A stretch of DNA of 64,000 nt from Burhinus oedicnemus (taxonomy: Eukaryota > Chordata > Aves > Charadriiformes > Burhinidae), in the NCBI GenBank assembly GCA_008921705.1, contig VFFE01007650.1, forward strand, positions 7,176 to 71,175. The letters run 5' to 3'. Both the position numbers and the translations under genes were made by a program. Of the stretch, positions 1-11,968 are shown in pieces. How positions within the stretch are numbered: the first letter of the stretch is position 1; each line of letters begins with the position of its first letter. Below the pieces are notes generated by a model that searched no databases, was not told the origin of the DNA, and was given only the letters and a program-made list of their open reading frames with translations.

Positions 1-111
1 AACTCTGCATAGCAGCAAATGTGAGTAATTAATCATGACATTTGCCTTAATGCTCAACAGCTACTTGTGTCCATAGAAGCCACAGGAAATATGTAAAACC
101 TCCAGAGGCAC

Positions 112-1296
112 AATCATAGAATCATAGAATTGTTTAGGTTGGAAAAGACCTTTAAGATCATCCAGTCCAACCATTGACCCTACTCTACCAGGTCTGCCAC
201 TAAACCGTGTCTCTAAGCACCACATCTACACGACTTTTAAACACATCTAGGGATGGTGACTCAACCACCGCCCTGGGCAGTCTGTTCCAATGTTTGATAA
301 CTCTTTCAGTGAAAAATTTTTTCCTAATGTCCAGCCTAAACCTCTCCTGGCGCAACTTGAACCCGTTTCTTCTTGTCCTATCGCTAGTTACTTGGGAGAA
401 GAGATCAGCTCCCATCTCACTACAACCTCCTTTCAGGTAGCTGTAGAGAGCAATAAGGTCTCCCCTCAACCTTCTCGTCTCCAAACTAAACAATCCTAAT
501 TCCCTCAGCCTCTCCTCATAAGACATGTTCTCCAGACCCCTCACCAGTTTCGTTGCCCTTCTCTGGACACGCTCCAGCACCTCAATGTCCCTCCTATACT
601 GTGGCACCCAAAACTGAACACAGTGCTCAAGCTGCGGCCTCACCAGCACTGAGTACAGGGGCACCATCACTTCCCTCCTCCTGCTGGCCACACTATTCTT
701 GACACAGGCAAAGATGCGGTTGGCCTTCTTGGCTGCCTAGTCACACTGCTGGCTCATGTTCAGCCAGCTGTGCACCAGGACCCCCAGATCTTTTCTGCCA
801 GGCAGCTTTCCAGCCACTCCTCCCCAAGCCTGTAGCGTTGCCTGGGGTTGTTGTGACCCAAGTGCAGGACCCAGCACTTGGCCTTGTTAAACCTCATGCA
901 GTTGGCTTCAGCCCATTGATCCAGTCTGTCCAGATCTCTCTGCAGAGCCCTCCTACCCTCAAGCAGATCAACACTCCTGCTTAATTTGGTGTCATTTGCA
1001 AACTTACTGAGGGTGCACTCAATCCCCTTGTCCACATCATCAATAAAGATATTAAACAAGGCTGGCCCCAAAACAGAGCCCTGAGGAACACCACTTGAGA
1101 CCTGCCGCCAGCTGGATTTAACCACCACAACTCTCTGGGCTCGTCCATCCAGCCAGTTTTTAATCCAGCGAAGAGTACACCTGTCTAAGCCACGGGCGCC
1201 AGTATCTCTAGCAGAATGCTGTGGGAGACTGTGTCGAAGGCCTTACTAAAGTCCAAGTAGACAAGATCCACAGCCTTTCCTTCATCCACAAAGTTC
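112..1296 (-). mobile_element. CR1 LINE, 5'-truncated copy
   Basis: This is a chicken-repeat-1 type non-LTR retrotransposon read on the minus strand. Its 3' terminus lies at 112 and carries about two copies of the ATTCTATG tail repeat, seen here as AATCATAGAATCATAGAAT. Translation of the minus strand gives the reverse transcriptase and C-terminal part of CR1 ORF2, with family-typical strings such as [18 protein letters not shown] and [11 protein letters not shown]. Homology stops at about 1296, within the sequence for the VDEG...[15 protein letters not shown] stretch of the RT palm, so the 5' portion (ORF1, endonuclease, RT fingers) is missing, as usual for aborted target-primed reverse transcription. 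No target-site duplication was seen, which is normal for CR1. The 5' boundary is uncertain by about 10 bases. Confidence 0.96.
200..1296 (-). pseudogene. CR1 ORF2 reverse transcriptase remnant
   Basis: This is the broken 3' half of CR1 ORF2, which in an active element encodes an endonuclease/reverse transcriptase. Two open pieces are visible. 760-1128 covers the RT palm and thumb start; 200-691 covers the conserved C-terminal region up to the natural stop. They lie in different frames: a frameshift near 790-800 breaks the frame after SCLAEK, and in the restored frame a TAG stop lies at 737-739. A further frame break lies upstream of 1128, because the DFSKAFDTV part is in another frame. The catalytic motif normally read FADD is FAND here: AAT at 994-996 replaces the aspartate codon. 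The copy is therefore dead by at least three independent lesions. Confidence 0.93.
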
Positions 1297-2627
1297 ATTC
1301 CAAAGTGGCATTTCATGGGTGATGCTTGTATGTTTGATTACTGCAATTATGAGGCAGCAGGAAGCTTGGGGAAGAGGGGTGGTAGGTGCCACCCAGCCCC
1401 ACACTATGGGTGGGCACCCCCGGTGCAGTGCCACCACCACCTGGTGCAGCTCAGCCATTGGCCGTCAGGCTGGCACTGTGGCGTGAAGGTGCAGCCTTAG
1501 TGGTGAAGGCCAGGGACACATCCTCCTCTCCCGGGGTGCCCCCTGTACTTTCCCTGGAGGCAGGTCCCAAACCCCATCTGGCTCTCCTCTGGTCTCCTGA
1601 GCCCAGCAGTGTTTGTGTCTTCCGTCCCCCTCTGACTCCTGCTTCCGTGCAACTGAAAAACTCTCTTTCTTCCCACAGGAACAGCCATGGGTGAAAAGGG
1701 AGGCCAAAGGGGCGACATCTGTCCTGCCCTGAGCCCAGCCACGATGGCTGTCCATGCCCAGCCGCCCTGGGTTGCAGCTGGCCAGACTGATGAGCTATGT
1801 CATAAACAATGAGTAATTGAAAATAATTTTAATCGAAACAGTTAATATTCTGTAAGACTTTCAGGACTCTGCAATACTTTGAAAGACCCCACATTTCCTT
1901 TTATGCTCTTCTGTATCCTTGGGCTGTGCTTGTCCAGCCTCTCCTATGCCATTTCATCTGCCCTGCGGTGGTGCCGCCCTGGGCTGTAGCACCCAGAAAA
2001 ACAACAGTGGATGCCTCAAAGTCTCTTGTAAAAAAAACTCCACTGTCACCAGATCTGAAAATCATAAGCATTTTCAAAATGATGAGTATTAGGAGACATG
2101 TAAGTAATCACCTTGGAACTCAGATGGTATTTCTCTTTTTTAATTCAGCTGCTGTTTTCCTCATTGCAAACTGAACGTAATTTAAGTTATGCTATTTTAT
2201 TTAATTTTAAGAATACAACCTCCATTATAAAGTATGTTTTGCCAGAAACATCTCCAAAATTACAGTGAATAATCCTGTTACATCCTTCTATGATTTATAG
2301 TGCTTTTTTTTCCTTGTCTTTAACTTTAAACATTTGCCAGTAAAAGATGGTAGTGTCAGGCTAAACAGCTCCTTAAAGATTTATTCACCTGGATAAAGAA
2401 GACTCCTTTCATATTTTCTGGTTTGACTTCTATATATATTACTTTTTACTGGAGTTGTTTGCAATTTGGCTCAAGTTTCTTGAAGAACATGAAAGTAGCA
2501 CTGCAAAAAATAGTGTTCTGTATGGAAAACATGAGAATGAAAAGATCTCCTGATCTCAGGGGGAAAAAAGACTGTAGGAACAGTGGATTATAGGTGTCAG
2601 TTCTTGGATCTTCTTTCTAATTCCGGT
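1297..2627. other. Non-coding sequence with GC-rich patch
   Basis: No recognisable gene. About 1390-1790 is distinctly GC-rich and open in several frames on both strands, which is expected from composition. The strand-specific feature worth noting is a splice-acceptor-like site at 1660-1678, listed separately. From 1800 the sequence turns AT-rich with no family match. Confidence 0.6.
1679..1812 (+). other. Weak candidate exon with 41-codon ORF
   Basis: A pyrimidine-rich tract ending in CAG at 1676-1678 (CTCTCTTTCTTCCCACAG) resembles a strong vertebrate 3' splice site. Eight bases downstream, an ATG at 1687 sits in a fair Kozak context, with G at -3 and G at +4. The frame runs 41 codons (MGEKGGQRGDICPALS...) to a TGA at 1810-1812. 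I recognise no domain. The frame is short, low in complexity and GC-rich, so chance is the most likely explanation; a non-coding RNA exon is the alternative. Confidence 0.12.
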
Positions 2628-2702
2628 TTGATTCACTGTATAGCTTTAGTTGAGTTAAATAATCCTCTTTCACTCCCTGATTCGGGATCGGCAAAGATAA
2701 TA
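2628..2702 (+). repeat. Possible MIR SINE relic (sense)
   Basis: The order of short blocks (TGTATAGC, GAGTTAAATAATCCTCTTTC, then GATAATAG) follows the central and 3' part of the MIR consensus, which runs through the 'leave / act / splice-like CTCAGTTTCC / GGGGATAATAG' blocks. Many substitutions make this a weak call. Confidence 0.3.
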
Positions 2703-5700
2703 GTTTTTTCTTGTTTTGCAGGGCTTTTCAAAGACATACATGAATAGACTAATGCAGAAGTACAAGGCCAAATTAGTAAAAGTATAATATGTAACAGCTA
2801 ATGTTTTACTAGTAGGGAAAACACTGTACCTCACTGCATATCATTTGGGCTGTGGCTATATTGTAGGTATTTTACCTTTTAAATCTGTCACTGGAAACTG
2901 CAGAGGACAGCATAGGAATAGGGTATTAAAATTGTGATGGGAGATCTTAACTCTTCATTCAGTATGAATGAGGAAGAAAAGTATAATAGAAGAACAAACA
3001 GTGAAGGGAAACTTCTTTTTTCTAAATGACATATTCCAGCATTCAACATTTCCTGTTGTGTAAATATGTAAACAGAGGGATTTATTAAATAAAAAGTCAT
3101 TGCAGCTGCAAAAGCCTTCTCCGCTTTAAGACCAGTACTATAAGGGAGGATATGATCTGCATACTCTGACAATTTCCTTTAATTCTTCAGCTTCACCATA
3201 CACAAATGTTTAAATTATTGTTAGTCTGTAAAAGATATACTTTCCCTGATAATATAAGTCAGCAGAAGCTAAAAGCCTTTCCTGGGATTAAAGTAGAGTT
3301 TACCAGCTTTTTCACTGAGACACAGCTTAATAAAAACGATCTTGGAGGACATACCTCCTTGGCTTTGCAGACACGTACACAGGACTGCTTCTCCCATGCC
3401 CCAGCACAGCCCTCCCCCTCTCTGGTCCAAGAAAATGGAGAAATAATGTTATTCTACTTTTAGCTTCCTTCAATGAGATTTATTGGATAGACAGCAGACG
3501 GAATTTCAGCAGCTTCAAAGCTGCAGGTATATTGGTGCTGTGTCAGGGCCCCCTCAAGGCCTATAGATCTCACCTTAGAGCTGCTGAATTGTCCCGGGGA
3601 GGTGTGGGATAGCTTCAGGGCAGCAGCTCCATCAAGATACCTGAACTTTTCTATCTTAGCTTTGCATTTAGGTGACAGCTAACATTCTTAGTGAGTTCTG
3701 GTATTTTGTTAAGCTCTCCACTTGTAGCTGCCTCCTGTACTTAAAGGTTTGTCCCACACCTTTCTTGATGCTGAGGTTTAGTCATTACGTGGTGGTAAAT
3801 GAATTTCTGGAAAAATCTGGGTTAAGGATCCTGGAGAGGCTGCTGGCCTTTGCCAGCTGAGCGCTCCCCGTTGGGGAGTGACCACATGCTCTCCAGGAGA
3901 ATTGGAGACCTGGGACGGCAGTGCCAGCAGTGAGCTCTCCTCCTAATTAATTGTAGCTATACTGCAATCTGTTGAGGAGCTGTGTGATGGCAACTGAACA
4001 ATGGTAACTGGCACCCACCGATGCCAGATCATAAAAAGCTGAATTACGTGTTTGGTTGTCTTGGGGGGAGGGGTAGAAAAAATACCATATGTTGTTTTTA
4101 ATCTTTTTAGAGTTGTTTAATGTTCCTCTAGCACAAAAAATTTTTTTTAGGAGTACTTTCCTTTGCAGAATTTCTTTGTGACAAATTATTTCCCTTTTTT
4201 CCTTTCAGCCTGAATGCACACTATGCCGTGTGCACATTAGGTACTGTTTTCTTTTTCTAAGTACTGCTGTTTAGTAAGTTTCAGGCTTCAAAAAAAAAAA
4301 AAAAAACAAGGAAATTATATTTGGATGATACCTAGGAAACTTACAGAAGGATCTCAATCTTCCTTTAGAAAACATTTAAGAAAGAAATTGGAGAGATTGA
4401 AGTATTGCCTTGAGCAGGAGTGTTCAGAACCTGCCTGGGGAAGGACTGTGAGGAGAGGCTGTTCAGCCACTAAAAATTGTCACTGAAGGAGATTCAACAC
4501 TGAGATTTTGGCATGTGGGTGCACGGGAGGCGCCTGGACAGTTACACGGGCGGAGAGGCAGGTACCAAGGGACCTTGTGTACACATGCACCTTCTAAGTT
4601 ACCTCCACATACTAAAGAAAGAAAAAAAATCATAGTTTTACTTTTTTTAATTGAAGTTTTGTTGGCTATTATGAACAAATATGGTGGCCAGCTGACCATC
4701 ATGATCAGATCTTGCTCACAGTTAGTTTTATTAGATAAGGGGAGCATGGTGGGGGACCACCCCAGGAAGGTGCACAGCTGGTAATTATTATGTATCCTTT
4801 TTATCTGGATTTAAGAAACAGTGCTTCTTAATTTTTCAAGTTAATGCACATGAAAGAGAGAAGACAAGACCAAGATCTTGCAGATATTAAAGTGGAAAAA
4901 TAAAATGCTGAGCAGCCACGGTTTTTGCAAGCGGTGCACACTGGAAAAGCAATAAAACGATGAACATGGGCATATATCACTGCTGCAGAGGTTTCCTTCT
5001 TAGCAAGGGCAAGTTTATCCATAAATTGCAGCGAGCAGAATATTGCTGCTGAATGGGAACCACATAAAGAAGAGAACACACAGGAAAGATGAGAATAAGT
5101 GGTTCGAATGCCAACATTTCATTTTTCAGGAAGAAAACCCTGACCAGCAGGGTTCTCCTTAGCTCTCCAGCTCTCAAGCACCAAGAGAGGTCCTTTTGTT
5201 TCTTCGCAGAGGCCTTTTAACAATCAGGGCCGTGTGAGAGCTGCATGGCCTCCAAGGAAAGGGGGACAGGACCCCACGAGTTACGCTGTAGAGCTGGGGG
5301 GATTTCCAAGGACCTCCAATGCATCCTGCCTTAGCTGCCAGGGCAGGAGGGGATGCTGCTCATGCGAGCATCCATCTGCACCCTCCGTTTTACCAGACCA
5401 CTGGTTAGACAAATCTATGTGAAAACTCTTTTGAAGTTAAATTTCAAGTTTTCTTTTCACAAAACAGCATTTGCTTTTGATGGAAAATTTATATTTTTTT
5501 TCTTCTACCTAAAGATTGAACGGTAAAAGTCAAAACATTTTAGCCAGATGTGTGGAAAAACTTTATTTGGCACTGTTGCCAATGGCTTGTGGGAGCCACT
5601 GTTTGGCTGTCTCATGCCTCTGCCCTCCTCACCAAGCCTTCGGATGACGGTAGCTCCCGACATGCACTGTGGCAAGGGTGCTGCTCTGGCATCTCTGCAA

Positions 5701-6653
5701 AAGAGAGGGGGTGCATGGGGAAAGAGCTAGGAGCAAACAGAGGAGAGCCCCTCTGCAGCAACACCTTTGAGCCATATGGGCACCTTTGGTACAGGCAAAC
5801 CTCAAAGTTTCAGATTCAGATTTTTCTTTAAAAAGATAAAAAGTGTACTTAAGAGAAACAAAGCCCCTTTCCAAGCAGCTCTAGTCAAAAGCTTTTTTTA
5901 CCTTTACTGAGAGAAGGAGGACAGTGAAAGAATCATCGTCTCTCCATCAGCTCATAGCAATGCTCTTGCTCAGATGCCCTAAAGCTCATTCTCTCCTATC
6001 TTCTACGCTTGCCTTTGCTATAGACCTTCAAAGGCAGCAGCAAGGTTTTGATTTTTCACATGCTGAGATGAAGACAATCATTTTCTATTCCCTAGCAACT
6101 GCCCATATAAACAACTACCAGACAAGCAGTAAAACTGGGTTTGAGAACTACAAGCAAATTGACATTGCAAATAAATTGTTTTCGTACCTGAAGTGGTGTA
6201 AGAGAAGCAAAAGGAGAGCTAAATCTAAATGGAGATCATTGTTTTTTCTTTTCATGAAATGCACGTATGTAGCAGAGTAGAGCACTAAGTCCAGCCATCT
6301 TTTCCCAGCAACACTCAGCAATTTTACCAGTCCCAGCTTCTCCACATTGCCACTTCCAAAGCTTCTGTAAAATTAAACAAGCTTAGGTATTTCATGAATG
6401 CAGAAATACTGCAGATTTTGACTGATTTGAATTTGCTTATAGTTGCTCCCGTTGTGTGCTTGCTCCCACTTTCCACCTTTGCTTCTCAGCTCACCTCTTG
6501 GCCATGGTGCTGCGGCACCACTGATGTCAACCTTGCAAGAGCTTCCACTCGTCTGGCTCAGAGCTTTTTGGGGAAATTGCCTTTTCTCCTCCTCATGTCA
6601 TGACCTGAAGGGCTACCCAGCCTGCAGGTGTGTAGAGATCATGATGGTGGGTT
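2703..6653. other. Non-coding unique sequence
   Basis: AT-rich sequence with stops in all frames. Reading frames up to 118 codons (5924-6280, plus) have no recognisable motif and are within chance expectation. Contents seen: a 17-A run at 4290-4306 and AT-rich tracts. I find no repeat family member. Confidence 0.6.
4290..4306. repeat. Poly(A) run, 17 nt
   Basis: An uninterrupted A homopolymer. No retroposed gene copy is visible immediately 5' of it, so it is treated as a simple repeat. Confidence 0.9.
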
Positions 6654-6710
6654 TGTAGGATTCTGGCATACACAAGAACATGGAGGCTTTACCCTCTCAG
6701 TTTCTTTGCT

Positions 6711-6716
6711 TTATTA
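6711..6716 (-). promoter_or_regulatory. Poly(A) signal AATAAA in LTR
   Basis: The minus strand reads CTGTAATAAAGCAAAG. It lies about 55 bases before the proposed LTR 3' end and is the only AATAAA in the right place to define the R/U5 boundary. Confidence 0.5.
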
Positions 6717-6772
6717 CAGATTACCACAAATATCACAAAAATCACCACTAGCAAGTATACCTATGATTAATA

Positions 6773-7045
6773 AAGGTAATATATATCTCTCAAGCTATGA
6801 CAAGTTACTATCAGCAATTGATAGTATGAGAGCAATCAATAGTAGTAACAATCAACAGTAGAGCAGCTATCAATAATATAGCAATAATCACTATTGCAAC
6901 AATCAGTATTATAGCAACAACCAAGTAGGTATATACTATTACAGGTTACTACAAAGTTATCATTAGTGAAGCAACTTATAAACAATATAACAGCAGATAC
7001 ACTTATGATAGGTTACTTATATGAATATATAATATTAGTATTAAG
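6773..7045. repeat. AT-rich degenerate repeats inside LTR
   Basis: Repeated words built on ATCAATA / AACAATCA / TATAGCAA (for example AGCAATCAATAG, AACAATCAACAG, GCTATCAATAATATAGC, AACAATCAGTATTATAGC) recur with irregular spacing. The block lies between the promoter and the poly(A) signal of the LTR and looks like a locally expanded low-complexity region. Confidence 0.6.
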
Positions 7046-7328
7046 CAAAATAATCACAGAATGGGCTAAACCAGCCCAAAAGTGGGAGGGCAAACCAAAC
7101 CGACCCCAGAAGGGGGCAAAAGGGGGACCAGTAATGTAACAGAGAGAGTCTCACTTCAGAGATGCTCTGCATCATGGAGGCTGGAGTCAGCCAGGCATCC
7201 CCAGTGAGGGTCCAAGATCCCATAGAAAGTTTGTGTGGAGAATTCAGCCTGTTTAGGGAATGAAAAGTATGTGCAGCACAGGAAGTTCTCAGAGAGAGAG
7301 CAGCTCCGTTTTGGATAAAAAATAAGTG

Positions 7329-7508
7329 TTTTTTATATCACAGAGACATAGGAGGACATAGGACACCACCACTTAGAGCAGCCAATAGCTGCAGTTAATT
7401 CCTGTTTTTCACCTGGGGTGGCCAATAGATGATGATGTTTTCTGTTCTTTCAGACCAATTTTTATTTTCCCAGACTGTTTTCCTCTTCTTGCAGTTAGAA
7501 CAGCCAAT
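7329..7508 (-). promoter_or_regulatory. LTR promoter: TATA plus three CCAAT boxes
   Basis: On the minus strand a TATA element (GATATAAAAAA, 7339 to 7329) is preceded upstream by three inverted CCAAT (ATTGG) boxes at 7382-7386, 7422-7426 and 7504-7508, about 45, 85 and 165 bases away. The first two share the context GCCAATAG on the plus strand and are 40 bases apart. This matches an NF-Y-dependent RNA polymerase II promoter, with predicted initiation near 7300 directed toward lower coordinates. Confidence 0.6.
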
Positions 7509-8916
7509 GGAAGCTACTGATTCATACTTTCTCAGGATGTTTTCCCCTTTTTTCCAGACTATTTTTCACCTTTTCAGACGATAAGTTGGTGTTACAGTTC
7601 CCTGTTTTTGCAGTTACCGATGGTATCTCTGGATGTCTCTGGTTTTTAGGTACCCAGCTGTACTTCAAAGATGCCAACTGCATGCTTCTCAAGGATGCTT
7701 CTGGTTCACAGGCCTGGTTCCCAGGCTCGCAGTTCTCAGGCTGGCAGGCATTTCCTCTGTCAGTATTTTTCCAGCAGATATTTTCTTCTGTTAAGTGATT
7801 TTCCCCTTCTAACCAGGCTGTCTTTATGGTGGCTCCCATCACCTCACCAGCCAGTGTCACTGCTTGGTGGCCACCATGTTAAGTCTGTGAACTGCTAGGC
7901 TTGTCTACAGAAGGGGAAATAGTTATTTTGGCAGTTAGCTTGTCTACAAGTGTGAAGGAGTGTTATTTGTCAATTGGGGTTTTTTAAGCCAAAAAAAAAT
8001 AAGCAGGAGGGAGCTTGAACCAGAGGAAGATGCTGTTAGGGTTTCTGGGAGGGTCTGAATGCAAAATGCTGTCTGTGCACAGGTTGCAAAAACAGGTGAG
8101 CTGAGATTTGTTGTTTGTGGCGTCTTTTTTCCTCCATCAGAATGTAGGTTCTGAAAATTTTTTGCTTTATATTTTAGCCAAAATTGTGCATAGGAAGAAA
8201 ATTACAGAAAACATGGTTTTGCCTACATTTTCCAGTTATCACTTTTCAAAAAGAAGCTGTTTTTTTCCTCTAATCTGACTCAGTGAAAAAAAAAATAAAT
8301 CCCCAAAGGTAGAGCCCCAGGCTAGACCATTGTGCATGATATGAGAATGGAGAGTAAGACTCCCAGCTTCAGTCCCCCAAAAGGAAGGAGGTGGAACTGT
8401 GTATCTGGTGCTCTCGTTCCTGCCATTGCAGATGATCTGGACACAAGCAGAAATGGCATGGATTTTTTTTAAGATATTTAGATCTTGCTCCTGCCTGAAA
8501 GGTCCAAATCATTTAGAAGGCCCTTACAAAAAGGGATACAGATGCTAGGTTCTCATTGGCAGTCCATGGGTATTTTAAAATCTCTTGGGACCATCAATAA
8601 ACCTTGCAACATGAGTAAAACAATACTTAAAATACTTAGTGAGACTGAGTCTTTGTGAGGTTGGAAGTGATTGATGTCTCTGACAGCTACATCTCTCTCT
8701 GGGCAAGGTCTGGAGCCCAGCAAATATGCAAAGCACAAAGAAGCATAAGGCCAAAGCATGACGTAGACAAGAGATTTTTACTGTTACCTTATAAGAGAAA
8801 CCTGGACATAAAATTGAATGGCTGATGAGGATCATCAAAAATATAGCTTTTACCTAGTCTGCTAGGTAGGGTTTCATATTTATGAATTTTTATTGTTTAT
8901 ACCATTTTCATCTCCT

Positions 8917-8940
8917 TCATTCATTAATTCATTCATTCAT
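8917..8940. repeat. (TTCA)n microsatellite
   Basis: Tetranucleotide units CATT/TTCA repeated about six times with one interruption (TTAA). Confidence 0.85.
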
Positions 8941-11900
8941 CTGTTCTCCACCAGGTTTCCTCTTTTCTTCAACAGCATTTGACTAGATGCTCTATCATGA
9001 GCGAAAAGTGTGAAGAAATATCAGTTTAACAAAACTGAATCTAAAATATATGTTTTATGATTGTTCTTATGTTATAGTACAGATTAATTGTATCTCAGTT
9101 GTTCCTAAATCTGGCTTTCATAGCAAATATTATTGTCAAGAGCTAATAATTTCTTTGAGACAAGTCTACTGAAATCAGTGTTGTTCACAGATGCAGGTCT
9201 GAAATCCATAGCTTAGCTTTCTTCTGTTATCTCAGTAGCAGTCTTCTATGTTTCACAGTATACTTTTTCCAACTGCCTATCCAGAAAATGACCAAATGGT
9301 AGGGTCTGGAAAGCTAATATGAAAAAAAAATCACTATCTTAAAAAAAGCTTACATTTTTTTTCCACTAAGCAGCTTGTTAGAGGAAGGCGAGGTGACAGA
9401 TCAGCAACATGGAGGTAGGAAGGCCAGGCTGTGCAATGGTCAGCTAAATCCCTCCCATGCTGCATCAAACATCTGAGAAAAAATACTGCAGCATGAAGAA
9501 ACAGTAAATCTACTTCTGCTTCTCTTTGAGAAAATACACAGTGTTTCCCTTCTGATGGTTGTCAGCTGGATAATGCTACTGGATAATTGAATTTATAGCT
9601 TTGGAAAAAAATCAAATCTATTTATGGACAGTAGGATTCCTTTGCAGAAGGCAAACAAACCAACCAACATTTATACAAGCAGCAGGATGCCTCGTAAGAG
9701 TCCTTTCAGTGACAATCCTCTGGACTGAAGCAATGCTGAGAGCGGGTCTGTGTGCGTGGGGTAATGGGCATCAGCCTGGGAATGAAGCAGAGTTTTGTCC
9801 TGGAGAACTGACTCACCCCTGACACTGCTCCTTCCAGCTCACTTTCTGAAACACCCCACATCTGCAGTGTCTGATGCCAGCCAGAGTCATAGTAACCTGC
9901 AACAAACTGTTAGCTTACAAAAAACATGCAGGTAGCATGCAGGCAGCTTAGCTTCCTGTAGTTCCGTTGGCACAGGAGAGGTTTACTCCTCATGCAGCTT
10001 TGAACTCTTCAGCAGTTCTCTTAAAATGTGAATTAGCTAACTGGATTATTCACTTGTGACTGGGACTCAGGTTGAGGGTCCCCCAAACAAATTCCTCTTT
10101 ACCTTTATGGGCATGTGTTTAGGATCTTGGTTTGGACTGATGAAGCTTGCTGATTTGCAGTAAGTGACCAACAGTGTCTTTAGGTAGGTATGTTTATAAA
10201 TATAAAAATTCAATATTGTGGATATTAAATAATAGCAAGATTACCTGAATTCTAGGTAAAGGATAAAGGTCGAGTACAGCCTGTCTGTCTGAAGGAATTG
10301 GCTGAATACTCTGTGGACCCAAATGTCATATTTCTGTTACCCATGAAGCATTGTATCCCTTTGCGGGGACAGAAATCTCAAATTCCAATCTGTAAAATAT
10401 AAGCTGCATATGCCACATCCCGTTTGAGTGTTAGGAATTGTACTAGTGAAAATGTATCTGATTTGTAGGCATACGAGGGTAAGAACATTGTCACAAAATA
10501 GGTACGTCAGAGTAGCTATGGCATAAAGAACAACTACATTAGGAAACGTGCTATATAAACCATCAAGATTTTCGCAGAATATTTGCCTTTTTCCATGATG
10601 GTATGTCACAGTGGGTACATGGGCCACCAAGGAAATGGAATTCTATATACATTTAAAGAGTGATGTTGATGACAAAGACAGTGCTGTGCTGATGAAATCT
10701 CAGAAGTAAGCACAGGAACGGATGCTTACTGGTCACAGCACAAAAGAATCCACATGGCTGAGGCCCAGGCTAGGCTTAAATGGAAGGAAATATTTATCAC
10801 AGTGCATTATGTACAAAGCATTTCTGTACAAAGCATTTCCAAAAAGCCAGTGAGCACAAGGCAACAAAACTGAGCATGGCTCCCTAAGCAATGCTGGCAT
10901 TAGTAAGATCCTGCTGTAGCTCTGAAATACAAACACGTATAGGGAAATGAGATACGGAATAGCTCCATTATTTTCTGGCTCATTTAATATTGTGTATTTT
11001 TCCTTTGGTGAAGATGAAGCATGAGCGGCAGAAGCCAGTGGCCAGTTTAACTGTAAGACGGTAAGTCCTGGGACCTTCTGTCCCTCTGATCTTCACCATC
11101 CCACCTGGTGCCTGGCAGGTCCCGCGGAGGTGGCCGAAGAGCTGCTCCCACTTACAGTGCTCCTCAGCCAGAGCTCACCCCAGCATAGCCTCCCCTGGGG
11201 GCTACAGGGAAGCGCCTGCTGGCTTGATAGCAGGAAGAATGCCAGAAGGCTTATAGGGGTGGCTTTGCACCTCAAGATAACATGTAGGCAAGGGGACCGT
11301 GCTCTTTCCCATGCCTGCATTCAGTGTCACGGTGAGCCCACGCTGTCACATCAGTAAGCCTAACAGGGTGTTTCACAGCTGGGCCCCTACAGCATCCCCA
11401 GTACCTTTGCACTTGATGCCAGAGGGCAGAAGGGCTGCCAGAGGAAGAATAAATATTTAGGGATCATTAGATGGGGCAGAAACAGGGTGCAGCAGGGCAG
11501 GAGATGAAGCAGATGAACCTTAAGACAATCTGAAAAAGGAAAATTGGGAAAAGGTGGACATTATTATTGATTTACACTGTGTCAGTAAAGCTACTTTGAG
11601 GCTGATGCTGTGCATACCCTTAAAAAAAAACCAAAACCAAACCCAAACACATACAGTGTATACCAATACTTACATGCAGTGACTTTCCCTAAAATTTTAG
11701 TAGAAAGTAGAGCAACAAATATGACAGGGAACTATGATTTTTTTCCCCCCTCATGTTTACTCTGTCCAGATCCTAAGGAGGAAGAAAAAACATTGAAAAT
11801 AAAAGTCCGCGTTAACCCATGACCTGAAAGCTGTACTTTCATGCTATACTGCAGCAGGTGGTTTTTAATCAGCAGAGAAATTATGTATTTGAGCACCCAT

Positions 11901-11947
11901 GCAGCAAAGTCAGCTTGTGGGGCTAATGGGTGTTAAGCTAGATTTAG

Positions 11948-11968
11948 AAAAAAAAAAAAAAAAAAAAA
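11948..11968. repeat. Poly(A) run, 21 nt
   Basis: An A homopolymer with no retrocopy visible upstream. Confidence 0.9.

Larger units (their letters stand above)
6654..7909 (-). mobile_element. Solo LTR-like endogenous retroviral element
   Basis: Read on the minus strand, the segment has the order of parts expected of a long terminal repeat. It starts with TGTAG (plus-strand CTACA ending at 7909) and ends with CTACA (plus-strand TGTAG at 6654), giving short inverted termini. Between them lie three inverted CCAAT boxes, a TATA box (7329-7339), a CT-rich leader near 7270-7300, and an AATAAA signal at 6711-6716 about 55 bases before the 3' end. No tRNA primer-binding site follows the 3' end and no polypurine tract precedes the 5' end, so no internal retroviral sequence is attached and a solo LTR is most likely. 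Flanking 5-mers (GGGTT, GAAGG) do not match, so the exact termini and target duplication are unproven. The family is not identified; the roughly 1.25 kb length is long but possible for an avian ERV LTR. Confidence 0.65.

Noticed and set aside
4290..4306. Poly(A) run as the tail of a processed pseudogene
   Set aside because: No coding or UTR-like copy and no flanking duplications are visible upstream.
5100..5120. tRNA T-arm-like GGTTCGAATGCC
   Set aside because: No matching acceptor, D or anticodon arms upstream at the proper spacing.
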